The notes: generated by a model from the letters alone, not told the origin. Counted from the stretch's first letter, positions 1-8,080 are shown. The stretch is DNA of 64,000 nucleotides from Saccharopolyspora_D taberi (GCF_039534165.1 NZ_BAAAUX010000016.1:372001-436000); one strand, 5' to 3'. Made by a program: numbers and translations.

Positions 1-322
1 GCCGGTCGACGAGGGTGTCGATCACCGGGCGGGCGGACTGCTCGTGCAGGTCGAGCGCTTCGGCGACGGCGTGCGGGACCAGGTCCGGTTCCCGCAGCCC
101 GGCGAGGTCGGCGAACCACACCTGGTCGTGGAACGCGCGGCGCACGTCGGCGGCGGCGCGCAGTGCGAGGCGGGTCTTGCCCACGCCGCCGGGGCCGGTG
201 AGCGTGGTCAGCCGGTACGCCGACAGCAGCCGCTTGACCTCGCCGAGCTCCTGGCGCCGTCCGACGAAACTGGTCGTGTCGGCGGGCAGTCCGCTGCGCC
301 GTTCGGATGCGGAACGTGTCAC
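1..322 (-). CDS. AfsR/LuxR-type transcriptional regulator, N-terminal part (runs off the window)
   Basis: Reading leftwards from a GTG at 322, the first 107 residues are visible and the rest lies outside the window. They contain the signature of STAND/NB-ARC regulator ATPases: FVGRRQEL at about residues 19-26, then the Walker A sequence GPGGVGKTRLA at about 43-53, then a WFADLAGL segment that fits the next strand of the nucleotide-binding fold. In actinomycetes such domains head LuxR-family or AfsR-like regulators that use ATP or dATP binding as a switch, but the DNA-binding domain is not visible. No strong ribosome binding site precedes the GTG, so translation may be leaderless. It is divergent from the DUF6230 operon, separated by a 620-bp gap. 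Confidence 0.8.
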   Translation of the reverse strand, partial: MTRSASERRSGLPADTTSFVGRRQELGEVKRLLSAYRLTTLTGPGGVGKTRLALRAAADVRRAFHDQVWFADLAGLREPDLVPHAVAEALDLHEQSARPVIDTLVDR

Positions 323-454
323 CTGACCAGCCTAGTAGCGACAGTCGCTGTGCGTAGTCCTCGTCGATCAACGCGTGAGGGCACTTGACCGAACAGGTAT
401 TTGCACGGATCCCTCCGCGGCCCGGATCCAGCAGGCTCGGAGGTGCCCTGAAAT

Positions 455-514
455 CCCTCCCAGGACGGGGCACTCGCGATCGCCCGGCTCATTCCCCGGC
501 GGGCCGGGCGATCG
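455..514. repeat. Hairpin-forming direct repeat, copy 1
   Basis: It begins CCCTCCCAGG and contains a perfect 12-bp stem, CGATCGCCCGGC (477-488) with GCCGGGCGATCG (503-514), around a 14-nt loop. A second copy lies 397 bp downstream. A further short pairing, GTGCCC (443-448) with GGGCAC (468-473), lies just upstream. Function unknown; see findings. Confidence 0.7.
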
Positions 515-851
515 TGATCAGGTTTCCGCGCGGGGATCGCCGGTTGGGCCGAGCAGCCGTGCCCGACCTCCGCTTCGAACCGCCAGCGCCGACCCGCTCC
601 CACACCAGGTAGACCAGGCGGCAGCGGTTCCTCGCCCCGAACCCGGCGAACTCCTGGCCGGCGGGGCAGCAGCGCGCGGTGATCGGCCGGGCACCGGGCG
701 TCGACTGCGTAGCGGACCGGGTATTTCCCCGGGTCCTTCCCGGGCCGGGATGGACCAGTCTCGTCACACCCGAGGTACTCGGGAGTAGGAAACGAGACGC
801 CGGTGAGCGCCGCCAGTGCTTCACCGGCCGACGGAGAGCGGTGGCCCGCGA

Positions 852-913
852 CCCTCCCAGGGCGGGGCACCCGCGGTCGTCCGGCTCCATCCCCCCGGCG
901 GGCCGGACGGCCG
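852..913. repeat. Hairpin-forming direct repeat, copy 2
   Basis: It is similar to bases 455-514 over its whole length and folds in the same way: CGCGGTCGTCCGGC pairs with GCCGGACGGCCGCG. Relative to copy 1, two base pairs differ on both sides (A-T to G-C, C-G to T-A) so pairing is kept, and one pair becomes a G-T wobble. It ends about 35 bp before the start codon of the DUF6230 gene. Confidence 0.7.
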
Positions 914-946
914 CGCTCCGCGCGCCCGGATCGCAGAGGTGGATCA

Positions 947-1546
947 ATGGTGATGGACAGAGCGATCGGCCGGACTCGCTGGCGGATCTTCGCGCTGGTG
1001 TTCGTGGCCGGCCTGGCCGGCGTCGGAGTGATGTTCGGGGGCCTGTCGCAGGGGGCGCTGGCCGCGTCCTTCTCGGTGTCGGGCATGACCTACAAGGCCA
1101 GCGGCGACAAGCTCGTCGGCGAGGGCGTCGTCCAGTACGGCTCGGTCGACCAGGGCGGCAGCGGCGCGCACCCGGTGCTGGTCAACGGGTTCCGGCAGGC
1201 CAGGATCGACAACTTCTGCCAGTCCTTCGTCGTTCCGGGGCTGCCCGTGGTCGGCGACATCTCGGTCCGCATCGCCGCGCCGGCCATGTCAGCCGAGGAC
1301 CTGGTGATCGGCATCGAGCAGGTCACCGGCGACCTGACGCTGAGCAACGTCGAGATCGGCCGCGACGCCGGGACCTTCGACAAGGGGCCGAACGGCCAGA
1401 CCGGGCAGCCGGGGACCTTCGGCATCCAGTCCGACGGCGCCCGGATCGACAACCTCCGGCAGACGGCGTGGTCGACCACGGCCTCGACGCTGCGGCTCGA
1501 CCAGGTCCGGATCTCGGCCGACACCGGCCGCAACGAGTGCTACTGA
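947..1546 (+). CDS. DUF6230 family protein (membrane-anchored or secreted)
   Basis: A 199-residue protein. The ATG at 947 is chosen because AGAGGTGG lies just upstream. The N-terminus is positively charged (RAIGRTRWR) and is followed by one hydrophobic segment at about residues 12-40 ending in small residues, so it is either a signal peptide or an anchor. The remainder is the conserved beta-rich DUF6230 region, with phrases such as FSVSGMTYKASGDKLVGEGV and the motif NFCQSFV. I recognise it as the actinomycete DUF6230 family, sometimes labelled cholesterol esterase without experimental support. It stands first in a three-gene unit: DUF6114 starts 4 nt after its stop. The biochemical role is unknown. 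Confidence 0.8.
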   Translation: MVMDRAIGRTRWRIFALVFVAGLAGVGVMFGGLSQGALAASFSVSGMTYKASGDKLVGEGVVQYGSVDQGGSGAHPVLVNGFRQARIDNFCQSFVVPGLPVVGDISVRIAAPAMSAEDLVIGIEQVTGDLTLSNVEIGRDAGTFDKGPNGQTGQPGTFGIQSDGARIDNLRQTAWSTTASTLRLDQVRISADTGRNECY

Positions 1547-1549
1547 GGG

Positions 1550-1951
1550 GTGATCGCGGTGCGCGAGCAGAGCAGCGCGAAGAAGTGGCGGCGGGGCAGG
1601 CCGTTCTGGGCGGGCGTGTGCACGCTCGCGTCCGGGCTGCTCGTGCTTTTCCCGCCGTACGCGTCGTTCCGCTTCGGTGACGCGATGATCTCGCTGAACA
1701 CGATGGGCGGGGTCTCGTCGCTGGTGATCGGCGTCGTGCTGATCAGCTGCGGGATGTCGCTGTGGATCCGGCCGGAGTTCCGGGTCGCGGCGGGGGTGGT
1801 GACGCTGCTGCTGTCGCTGGTGGCGATCGTGACGTCGAACCTGGGCTCGTTCCTGGTCGGGACGCTGCTCGGGATCACCGGCGCCGCGCTCGCGCTGGCC
1901 TGGACGCCGAAGGAGCGCCGGGCCGGCACCGCCGACCGGGTGGGTACGTGA
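1550..1951 (+). CDS. DUF6114 family membrane protein
   Basis: A 133-residue integral membrane protein with a charged N-terminus (about 20 residues, KKWRRGR) and four predicted membrane segments at roughly residues 20-40, 46-70, 76-96 and 98-118. The phrase FPPYASFRFGD and the four-helix layout fit DUF6114, which recurs beside DUF6230 genes in actinomycetes. The GTG at 1550 overlaps the GAGGGG that could serve as its ribosome binding site; a second GTG at 1559 is possible. It lies 3 nt after the DUF6230 stop and overlaps the next gene in a GTGA arrangement, so the three genes are surely co-translated. Function unknown. Confidence 0.8.
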   Translation: MIAVREQSSAKKWRRGRPFWAGVCTLASGLLVLFPPYASFRFGDAMISLNTMGGVSSLVIGVVLISCGMSLWIRPEFRVAAGVVTLLLSLVAIVTSNLGSFLVGTLLGITGAALALAWTPKERRAGTADRVGT

Positions 1952-3084
1952 GGCGCGGACGCCGCGGGGCGTTCGTCCTCGTCGTGGCGCTGGTGACCGG
2001 GGCGCTCACCGCGCCGGCCGCCGCAGCGCAGGGCGGGGTGCTGTGCGACCTGCTCGGGCTGCTGACGTCGTGCCCGGCGCCCACCACGTCGACGTCGCCC
2101 GCTCCTGCTTCGCAGCCACCGGGCCGGGAGCCGTCGCGGGAACCCGAGCCGACGAGTTCTCCCGGCAGCACGGCGGAACCGTCCCCGGCCCCGCCGTCCG
2201 GCTCGGCGCGGCGACCGAGTCCGGCGACGCCGTCCGACTCGACACCGCCGTCCGACGCGACGCCGCAGCCGACCCCGACATCGCTGCCCGATCCGGCACC
2301 GCGACCGAACCCGGCGCCGCAGCCCAATCCGGCGCTGCCCTCCGGCTCGGCTCCGCGGCCGAATCCGGCTCCGCTGCCCGACTCGGCGCCGCAGCCGACC
2401 CCGACGCCGCGGCCCGATCCGGCGCCACCCTCCGGCTCGGCTCCGCCGTCCGACCCAGCGCAGCTGCCCAATCCGGCGACGCCGCCCGGCTCGGCGCCGC
2501 TGCCCAACCCGACCTCGCCGCCGAACCCGGCGCCGCAACCGAACCTGCTTCCGCTGCCCGTCCCCGCACCGCTGCCCGTCCCGGTTCCACCGCCCGTGGC
2601 CGGGGGCGGGCTGCCGCCCGCCGAAGCCACCGGCACGGCGCCGGGACCGGGCCGGATCTGGACCATGACCGGCAGCCGCCTCAAGCTCAGCGGCATCCGC
2701 TACCGCGGCGTCGCCGACCAGGACTCCGGCGCCGGACCGGTGCGGACGCTGCACTTCACCGTGGACCGGCTGGAGATCACCGATCTGGTCCAGCGCGGCC
2801 GGCTCGGCAACGGCCGGGTGGTCCGGGCCGCCGGCGCGCCCGGCGGGGTCTCCACCGTCAGCGGTCCCGCCGAGCTCTACACCGTGCAGCTCACCGGAAC
2901 CCCGGAGATCGCGGGTGTCCCGCTGGTCCCGATCACGCTCTCGCCGGACTCGCTGCTGCTGCCGAACCTGGACCTGGGCCTGCTGAAGCTGCCCGAGCTG
3001 AGCTTCACCGGCGTCACCACCCGCAGCACCGACCTCAGCGGCGGCACCCTGCGCATCCCCGGCGCCACGGTGCGTCTGGAGTGA
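1948..3084 (+). CDS. Secreted proline-rich protein, third gene of the DUF6230 operon
   Basis: 378 residues, starting at a GTG that overlaps the previous stop (GTGA). A classical signal peptide is visible: basic RRGRRG, a hydrophobic core, and a cleavage site near APAAAA. Residues about 45-225 form a low-complexity linker rich in Pro, Ser, Ala and Asn, built from imperfect repeats of the type PxPNPAPQP and SGSAPP. The last 145 residues are a compact domain with alternating hydrophobic residues (TMTGSRLKLSGIRYRGV, and later ITLSPDSLLLPNLDLG) that resembles the DUF6230 beta domain. A cell-wall-spanning linker carrying an exposed domain is the simplest reading. The DNA repeats leave several other frames open, which should not be mistaken for genes. 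Confidence 0.75.
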   Translation: MRRGRRGAFVLVVALVTGALTAPAAAAQGGVLCDLLGLLTSCPAPTTSTSPAPASQPPGREPSREPEPTSSPGSTAEPSPAPPSGSARRPSPATPSDSTPPSDATPQPTPTSLPDPAPRPNPAPQPNPALPSGSAPRPNPAPLPDSAPQPTPTPRPDPAPPSGSAPPSDPAQLPNPATPPGSAPLPNPTSPPNPAPQPNLLPLPVPAPLPVPVPPPVAGGGLPPAEATGTAPGPGRIWTMTGSRLKLSGIRYRGVADQDSGAGPVRTLHFTVDRLEITDLVQRGRLGNGRVVRAAGAPGGVSTVSGPAELYTVQLTGTPEIAGVPLVPITLSPDSLLLPNLDLGLLKLPELSFTGVTTRSTDLSGGTLRIPGATVRLE

Positions 3085-3104
3085 TTACGGCCAGCCTGGA
3101 GTGA

Positions 3105-4037
3105 CTACAGCTTGCGCAGCCGGACCCGGTTGATCGCGTGGTCGCCGTCCTTGCGCAGCACCAGCGTCGCGCGCGGGCGGGTCGGCAGGATGTTCTCGAC
3201 GAGGTTCGGCTCGTTGATCGTGCGCCACAGGTGGCGGGCCTCGGCGCGCGCGTCCTCGTCGGACAGGTCGGCGAAGTGGTGGAAGTGCGAGCCGGGGTTG
3301 GCGAACGCGGTGCGGCGCAGGGTGAGGAACCGCTCGACGTACCAGCGCTCGATGTGCTCGGTGTGGGCGTCGACGTAGATGGAGAAGTCGAACAGGTCCG
3401 AGACCGCCAGGCTCGGCCCCGGCTGCAGGACGTTGAGCCCCTCGATGATGAGGATGTCCGGGCTGCGCACCACGTTCTCCTCGCCCGGCACGATGTCGTA
3501 GGCCACGTGCGAGTACACCGGCGCACTGACCTCGCTCGCCCCGGACTTGACCTCGGTGACGAACCGCAGCAGCGCCCGCCGGTCGTAGCTCTCCGGGAAT
3601 CCCTTGCGGTGCATGATCCCGCGCCGCACCAGTTCGGCGCGCGGGTGCAGGAAACCGTCGGTGGTGACCAGGTCGACGCTGGGGTGGTCCGGCCAGCGCG
3701 CGAGCAGGGTGCGCAGGATGCGCGCGGTGGTCGACTTGCCGACCGCGACGCTGCCCGCGATGCCGATGACGAACGGGACGCGGGTGCGGTTGTTCTGCTC
3801 GCCGAGGAAGGTCGTGGTGGTCTGGTGCAGCCGCTGCCGGGCCGCGACCTGGAGGTTGATCAGCCGCGACAGCGGCAGGTACACGTCGGCGACCTCGGCG
3901 AGGTCGACCTGCTCGCCGAGACCGCGCAGTGCGTCGAGCTCCGCTTCCGACAGCGGTAGCGGCATGGAGCTGCGCAGCTCCCGCCACTGGTCCCGGTGCA
4001 GCTCGACGTACGGGCTCAGTTCGCGAACGCGCGTCAC
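3105..4037 (-). CDS. coaA: Type I pantothenate kinase CoaA
   Basis: 310 residues, the normal length for bacterial type I pantothenate kinase, which phosphorylates pantothenate in the first and feedback-controlled step of coenzyme A synthesis. Visible landmarks are the Walker A motif GSVAVGKST in the first third, LVTTDGFLHP downstream, HVAYDIV and ILIIEGLNVLQ in the middle, and FHHFADLSDEDA near the C-terminus. The GTG at 4037 (VTRVRELSPY) is preferred because family alignment begins there; an in-frame TTG at 4112 would add 25 unrelated residues. It is convergent with the proline-rich protein gene. A 12-bp hairpin lies in its leader (4078-4110). Confidence 0.95.
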   Translation of the reverse strand: MTRVRELSPYVELHRDQWRELRSSMPLPLSEAELDALRGLGEQVDLAEVADVYLPLSRLINLQVAARQRLHQTTTTFLGEQNNRTRVPFVIGIAGSVAVGKSTTARILRTLLARWPDHPSVDLVTTDGFLHPRAELVRRGIMHRKGFPESYDRRALLRFVTEVKSGASEVSAPVYSHVAYDIVPGEENVVRSPDILIIEGLNVLQPGPSLAVSDLFDFSIYVDAHTEHIERWYVERFLTLRRTAFANPGSHFHHFADLSDEDARAEARHLWRTINEPNLVENILPTRPRATLVLRKDGDHAINRVRLRKL

Positions 4038-4077
4038 GGGACACCTCGTCGTTGAGGACGGCTCCGCAGAGCAGCTT

Positions 4078-4110
4078 GCGGCGCCGTCGACTTTTTGCCG
4101 ACAGCGCCGC
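4078..4110 (-). promoter_or_regulatory. Hairpin in the coaA leader
   Basis: GCGGCGCCGTCG (4078-4089) pairs with CGACAGCGCCGC (4099-4110) with one G-T wobble and a loop containing five T residues on the plus strand (A residues in the coaA transcript). It lies 41-73 nt upstream of the coaA start. A TAGAGT box just upstream on the minus strand may be the -10, which would place the hairpin in the 5' untranslated RNA. Role unproven. Confidence 0.45.
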
Positions 4111-4168
4111 AAACTCTAGGTCGCGCGCACCGCGCAGCGCAGTGACGCACTGCACGATGAGAGCTGCG

Positions 4169-5623
4169 TTATTCGCCTTGATCGATTGCGGTTTCCCGCC
4201 CGGACTGGTTCAGCTTGGACTTGCGGTAGCCGTAGGCGAAGTAGATCACCAGGCCGATCGCGAACCACAGCCCGAAGCGCAGCCAGGTCTCCGGGGCCAG
4301 GAACGTGACCAGCCAGATGGAGAACACGATGCCGATGATCGGCACCACCGGCATGCCCGGGCACTTGAAGCCGCGCGGCAGGTCCGGCCGCCGGTAGCGC
4401 AGCACGATCACCGCGGCGCACACGATCACGAACGCCAGCAGGATGCCGATGTTGGTCAGCTCGGCCGCCTCGCCGATCGGCAGCAGGCCGGCGATCAGCG
4501 CCGAGGCGATGCCGATCAGCCAGGTGAAGCGGGACGGCACCTTGCGCGTCGGGTGGGTCTTGGCGAACCACTTCGGCAGCAGGCCGTCGCGGCTCATCGC
4601 GAAGCCGACGCGGGTGACGCCGAGCATGAAGGTGAACAGCACCGTCAGGATGCCCAGGATCGCGCCGATCGCGATGACCGCGCCCAGCAGCGGCAGCCCG
4701 ACGTCGGTGAAGGCGGAGGCGAACGCGCTCTCCCCGCTGATCTGCTGGTACGGGATCATGCCGGTGAGCACCAGGCACGCCAGCACGTAGAGCACCATCG
4801 AGATCGCCAGCGAGTACATGATCGCCTTCGGCATGTGCTTCTGGGCGTCCTTTGACTCCTCGGCCGCGGTGCTCATCGCGTCGTAGCCGAACACCGCGAA
4901 GAACACCGTCGCCGCACCGGCGAACGCGCCGCTGATGCCGAACGGGAAGAACGGGTTGTAGTTGCCCGCGTCGATGTGGAAGGCGCCGACGACGATCACC
5001 AGCAGGACCACGCCGACCTTCAGATACACCAGGAACGTCTCGAACCGGGCGGCGCTCTTCATGCCCTGGTTGAGGATGAAGGCGATCAGCAGGCACAGCA
5101 GCGCGGCGAACAGGTTGATCTTGTAGCTGCCGGGCGGCGCGGCGCCGTCCTCGGTGCCCGGCGCGCCCATCATCCAGGCGGGCAGGTCGATGCCGAGGAA
5201 GCCGATCAGCTCGTTGAAGTAGCCCGAGATGCCGATCGCGACCACCGCCACGATCGCGGTGTACTCCAGCAGCAGGTCCCAGCCGATCAGCCAGCCGACG
5301 ACCTCGCCGAGCACCACGTAGCCGTAGGTGTAGGCCGAGCCGGCCTTCGGGATCATCCCGGCGAACTCGGCGTAGGAGAACGCCGCCGCGGCGCTGGCGA
5401 TGCCGGCGATCAGGAACGACAGCAGCACCGCCGGTCCGGCCTTCTCGTTGGCGACCGCACCGGCCAGCGAGAAGATTCCGGCGCCGATGATGCCGCCGAC
5501 GCCGATGGCGGTCAGCTGCCACAGGCCCAGCGAGCGCTGCAGGCCGGTGTCGGAGTCCTCGACGATGTCACCGACCGGTTTGCGGCGGAATATCCCCCTG
5601 CCGGGGTGGAGGTTCGTGGTCAC
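4169..5623 (-). CDS. APC-superfamily amino acid permease, CAT-like (cationic amino acid transporter type)
   Basis: 484 residues with about 12 membrane segments. The start GTG at 5623 (VTTNLHPGRGIFRRKPV) follows a GGGAGAA ribosome binding site at 5 nt. The helix 1 sequence GVGGIIGAGIFSLAG and the helix 6-8 region with FFAVFGYDAMSTAAEESKD and HMPKAIM are characteristic of the CAT/GabP-like branch of the APC family, which exchanges or imports amino acids across the cytoplasmic membrane. Substrate cannot be read from sequence; arginine, lysine or ornithine would be typical. The N-terminus lacks a cleavable signal. It faces coaA in tandem on the minus strand with a 131-nt gap and is divergent from the UspA gene. 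Confidence 0.88.
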   Translation of the reverse strand: MTTNLHPGRGIFRRKPVGDIVEDSDTGLQRSLGLWQLTAIGVGGIIGAGIFSLAGAVANEKAGPAVLLSFLIAGIASAAAAFSYAEFAGMIPKAGSAYTYGYVVLGEVVGWLIGWDLLLEYTAIVAVVAIGISGYFNELIGFLGIDLPAWMMGAPGTEDGAAPPGSYKINLFAALLCLLIAFILNQGMKSAARFETFLVYLKVGVVLLVIVVGAFHIDAGNYNPFFPFGISGAFAGAATVFFAVFGYDAMSTAAEESKDAQKHMPKAIMYSLAISMVLYVLACLVLTGMIPYQQISGESAFASAFTDVGLPLLGAVIAIGAILGILTVLFTFMLGVTRVGFAMSRDGLLPKWFAKTHPTRKVPSRFTWLIGIASALIAGLLPIGEAAELTNIGILLAFVIVCAAVIVLRYRRPDLPRGFKCPGMPVVPIIGIVFSIWLVTFLAPETWLRFGLWFAIGLVIYFAYGYRKSKLNQSGRETAIDQGE

Positions 5624-5923
5624 GGGTTCTCCCTGGGCAGTGCGGTGGTGCGTTGGCCGGATGGCCGACGTGTCCCGGCTCACCATCGTGGTCCGTCACA
5701 CGTTCTGGCGAAACCTACGCCGCAGGTCTCCGCGGCCAGGTTGTGGGGTCGGACGACAAATGGCGGCTGTCGTTGTCCGTTCGCACGAACCAAGCTCAAA
5801 CCGGGCGCAATCCGGAACACATCGCGGCTCCCCCGCTCGCCAACCGTGACGGGCGGCGGGCCCGATCGTTAGTGTTCACGTCCGCGTGCACCGCAGCCCG
5901 CAGTTGTCCGGAAGTGAGGATCG
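5624..5923. other. Divergent intergenic region between permease and UspA genes
   Basis: Three hundred bases holding the two divergent promoters. Short open frames here have no family features. The segment is slightly less GC-rich than the genes. I see no clear operator; a CGGAC ... GTCCG inverted pair lies around 5750-5780. The UspA gene has GTGAGGATCG just before its ATG. Confidence 0.4.
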
Positions 5924-6376
5924 ATGCCCAGTTACCGCAAGGTCGTGGTCGGCACTGACGGCTCGCCGCCGTCGTTGCGCGCGGTCGCCCGGGCCGCCGA
6001 GGTCGCCAGGGACGCCACCGCCGTGCTGGTGATCGTCTGCGCGTACTACCCGAACACCGACCGCGACGTCGAGCAGGCCAAGCAGGAGCTGGGTGGCGAG
6101 GCGTTCCAGGTGATCGGTTCGACGCCGGCCGAGAACACCCTGCTGGACGCCACCGACCGGGCGAGGGCGGCGGGCGCGACCGAGATCGAGACGGTGCCGA
6201 TGGTCGGCGCTCCGGTCGCCTCGCTGGTGGAGGTCGCCGAGAAGCACGGGGCCGACCTGCTCGTGGTGGGCAGCCGGGGGCTGAACACGGTGAAGGGGCG
6301 GATCCTCGGCTCGGTGCCTTCGGAGGTTTCCCGCCGCGCGGAATGCGATGTGCTCGTTGTACGAACCTCGCGATGA
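5924..6376 (+). CDS. Universal stress protein, UspA family, ATP-binding type
   Basis: 150 residues forming a single Usp domain. The N-terminal strand KVVVGTDGSPPS contains the conserved Asp of the nucleotide pocket, and the C-terminal motif VGSRGLNTVKGRILGSVPSEVS matches G-2x-G-9x-G-(S/T), the ATP-binding signature of the Rv-type actinobacterial Usp proteins. Such proteins bind ATP and often accumulate in dormancy or stress. The coding region overlaps the following adenylate cyclase gene by 29 bases, which points to co-translation and to a shared role in signalling. RBS GTGAGGA precedes the ATG. Confidence 0.92.
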   Translation: MPSYRKVVVGTDGSPPSLRAVARAAEVARDATAVLVIVCAYYPNTDRDVEQAKQELGGEAFQVIGSTPAENTLLDATDRARAAGATEIETVPMVGAPVASLVEVAEKHGADLLVVGSRGLNTVKGRILGSVPSEVSRRAECDVLVVRTSR

Positions 6377-7334
6377 CGCGTCGGCCGCCGGCCAGGAGGT
6401 GCAGGAGGCACTGCTGGGCGGCCCGGCCCGCTACACCAAGGCCGATGTGGCCGAGGCCGTCGGGGTCGAGCTGGTCCGCGCCGAACGGCTCTGGCAGGCG
6501 ATGGGCTTCGCCCACGTCGGCGACGACGACGTGGTGTTCACCGACGCCGACGTGGCCGCCCTGCGGCGGCTGGCCCAGCTGGTCTCCGCCCAGGTGCTGA
6601 TGCCGGAGGTGGAGACCGCGGTCGCGCGCTCGCTCGGGCAGGCCATGTCCCGGCTGGCGGAGTGGCAGGTCGGGATCTTCAAGTCGGTGCTGGGCGACCA
6701 GTTCTCCGGGGACCTGGCCACCACCGCGCAGTTCGCGGGCGCGGTGATGCCGGTGATGGAGGAGCTGCAGGGCTACGTCTGGCGGCGGCACCTCACCGCG
6801 ACGGCGACCCGGGAGATGGCCGACGACGGGGCCGACGAGCGGACCCAGGTGATCGGCTTCGCCGACATCGTCGGCTACACCCGGCTGATCCGGGACTTCA
6901 CCGAGCTGGAGCTGGCCCGGCTGATCGACGAGTTCGAGGAGCTGGCCACCGGCGTGGTCGCCGAGAACCACGGCCGGATCGTCAAGACCGTGGGCGACGA
7001 GGTCCTGTTCGTCACCGACGCCCCGGCCGAGGCGGCCGAGATCGCGCTGAACCTCAACGAGCAGATCGCCGAGTCGACCCGGCTGCCCCCGCTGCGGATC
7101 GGGCTGGCGCAGGGCGTGGTGCTGGCCCGCTTCGGCGACGTCTACGGCTCCACGGTCAACATCGCCAGCAGGCTGACCTCGGTGGCCCGGCCCGCGTCGG
7201 TGCTGGTCGACCGGGAGCTGTCGGCCGCGCTGCGGCACCGCCCGGAGTACGCGCTGATCTCGATCGGACCGACCAAGGTCCAGGGGTTCCGCGGGCTGCG
7301 CGCCTGGGCCTTGCGCCGCGCTCGCCTGCGCTGA
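6348..7334 (+). CDS. Class III adenylate cyclase with Rv1264-type N-terminal regulatory domain
   Basis: 328 residues. Residues about 25-150 are helical and resemble the autoinhibitory N-terminal domain of the mycobacterial pH-sensing cyclase Rv1264 (YTKADVAEAVGV, then AMGFAHVGDDDVVFTDADV). Residues about 165-328 are the catalytic domain: metal-binding Asp173 in FADIVGYTRL and Asp217 in VGDEVLF, Lys213 that selects adenine, and the transition-state Asn and Arg in STVNIASRLT. All key residues are present, so activity as an ATP to cAMP cyclase is expected. The ATG at 6348 overlaps the UspA gene; a TTG at 6357 is an alternative. No membrane segment is seen, so the enzyme is probably cytoplasmic. 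Confidence 0.9.
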   Translation: MCSLYEPRDDASAAGQEVQEALLGGPARYTKADVAEAVGVELVRAERLWQAMGFAHVGDDDVVFTDADVAALRRLAQLVSAQVLMPEVETAVARSLGQAMSRLAEWQVGIFKSVLGDQFSGDLATTAQFAGAVMPVMEELQGYVWRRHLTATATREMADDGADERTQVIGFADIVGYTRLIRDFTELELARLIDEFEELATGVVAENHGRIVKTVGDEVLFVTDAPAEAAEIALNLNEQIAESTRLPPLRIGLAQGVVLARFGDVYGSTVNIASRLTSVARPASVLVDRELSAALRHRPEYALISIGPTKVQGFRGLRAWALRRARLR

Positions 7335-7438
7335 ACGGGTGACTTGACGGGTACTGCCGATGGCCGAGGAGTTCGGCCTGCCGGGCGGGAAGGCCGACGG
7401 GGCACCACGACCGACGAGCAGCCGAGCGCGCTCCGGTT

Positions 7439-7461
7439 CGTGAGCGGCTTTTCCGCTCACG
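7439..7461. terminator. Bidirectional terminator between cyclase and GNAT genes
   Basis: CGTGAGCGG (7439-7447) and CCGCTCACG (7453-7461) form a perfect 9-bp stem around the loop CTTTT. It lies between convergent genes, and the GNAT stop codon falls inside the stem. Confidence 0.6.
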
Positions 7462-8032
7462 AGCGGGTCGCGGGCACCTCGTGGCGGTCCGGGATCGGGA
7501 TCTCGAAGTGGACGGCCGGGCTGTACCGGGGATCGGTCCGGCCGTCGTAGACCTCCTCGGCGACGCTGCGCCAGAACGGTTCCGCGCCCTCGATCGCGGT
7601 GTTGGTGTGCAGGTAGATCGTGTCGTACCCGGGCGTTTCGGCGACGAACCGGCAGGCCAGCCGGACCAGCTCGCGGGCGAGCCCGTGGCGGCGGTGCTCC
7701 GGGCGCACGTAGACGCGGAAGATCTGCGCGGTCGTCCCCGACGGGTAGCGCTCGGCGAGCCACGGCGGGTGCGGCGGGCTCTGCGGCCCGTCGGCCCGCA
7801 CCGCGGCGGTGGCCACGATCCGGCCGTCGGCGGCCTCGGCGACGAACAGCTGCTGCCGCGGGTTGTCGAAGTAGGCCGCGTCCATGTCGATGACGTCCCG
7901 GTGCCAGCGCGGGATGAACCCGGTGCCCAGCACCTGGTAGAGCGTGTCGAGGATGACCGACCGCGCGCCGTCGGCGTCGGCGCGGGTGGCCGGGCGGACG
8001 ACGTGGAGATCGGTGGTGCCGGTGTCGGACAT
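7457..8032 (-). CDS. GNAT-family N-acetyltransferase
   Basis: 191 residues. The start ATG at 8032 (MSDTGTTDLHVVRPATRADAD) has GGGAGAA upstream; a longer frame to 8185 has no ribosome binding site. The GNAT fold is shown by VVRPATRADADGAR at the N-terminus, FVAEAADGRIVATAAV as strand 2-3, and the acetyl-CoA binding region IFRVYVRPEHRRHGLARELVRLA, which contains the R/Q-x-x-G-x-A motif. The acceptor is unknown. A perfect inverted repeat TGTTGCA-N7-TGCAACA lies 49 nt upstream of the start and is a good operator candidate. Convergent with the cyclase gene. Confidence 0.85.
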   Translation of the reverse strand: MSDTGTTDLHVVRPATRADADGARSVILDTLYQVLGTGFIPRWHRDVIDMDAAYFDNPRQQLFVAEAADGRIVATAAVRADGPQSPPHPPWLAERYPSGTTAQIFRVYVRPEHRRHGLARELVRLACRFVAETPGYDTIYLHTNTAIEGAEPFWRSVAEEVYDGRTDPRYSPAVHFEIPIPDRHEVPATRS

Positions 8033-8080
8033 CGCTGGTTCTCCCGGACTGTGATCGAAATCGCGCACTTGGCTGGGCAT

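Larger units (their letters stand above)
323..946. other. 620-bp intergenic region with a duplicated hairpin element and no convincing gene
   Basis: This stretch separates the partial regulator from the DUF6230 operon. Open frames cross it on both strands, but they lack ribosome binding sites and recognisable domains and are best treated as noise of high GC. It holds two copies of an approximately 60-bp hairpin element (455-514 and 852-913, listed separately) and a CCCGGG inverted repeat near 737-756. The promoter of the operon at 947 must lie here, but I cannot place a clear -10/-35 pair. Confidence 0.6.

Noticed and set aside
319..1086. Long open frames on the minus and plus strands across 319-1086
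   Set aside because: They have no ribosome binding site, no recognisable domain and an Arg/Pro/Gly-rich composition typical of GC-rich shadow frames; one runs antisense through the DUF6230 gene.
1875..2754. Long antisense and +1 frames through the proline-rich linker (1875-2754)
   Set aside because: The codon-level repeats keep all frames open. Only the frame with signal peptide and the conserved C-terminal domain is credible.
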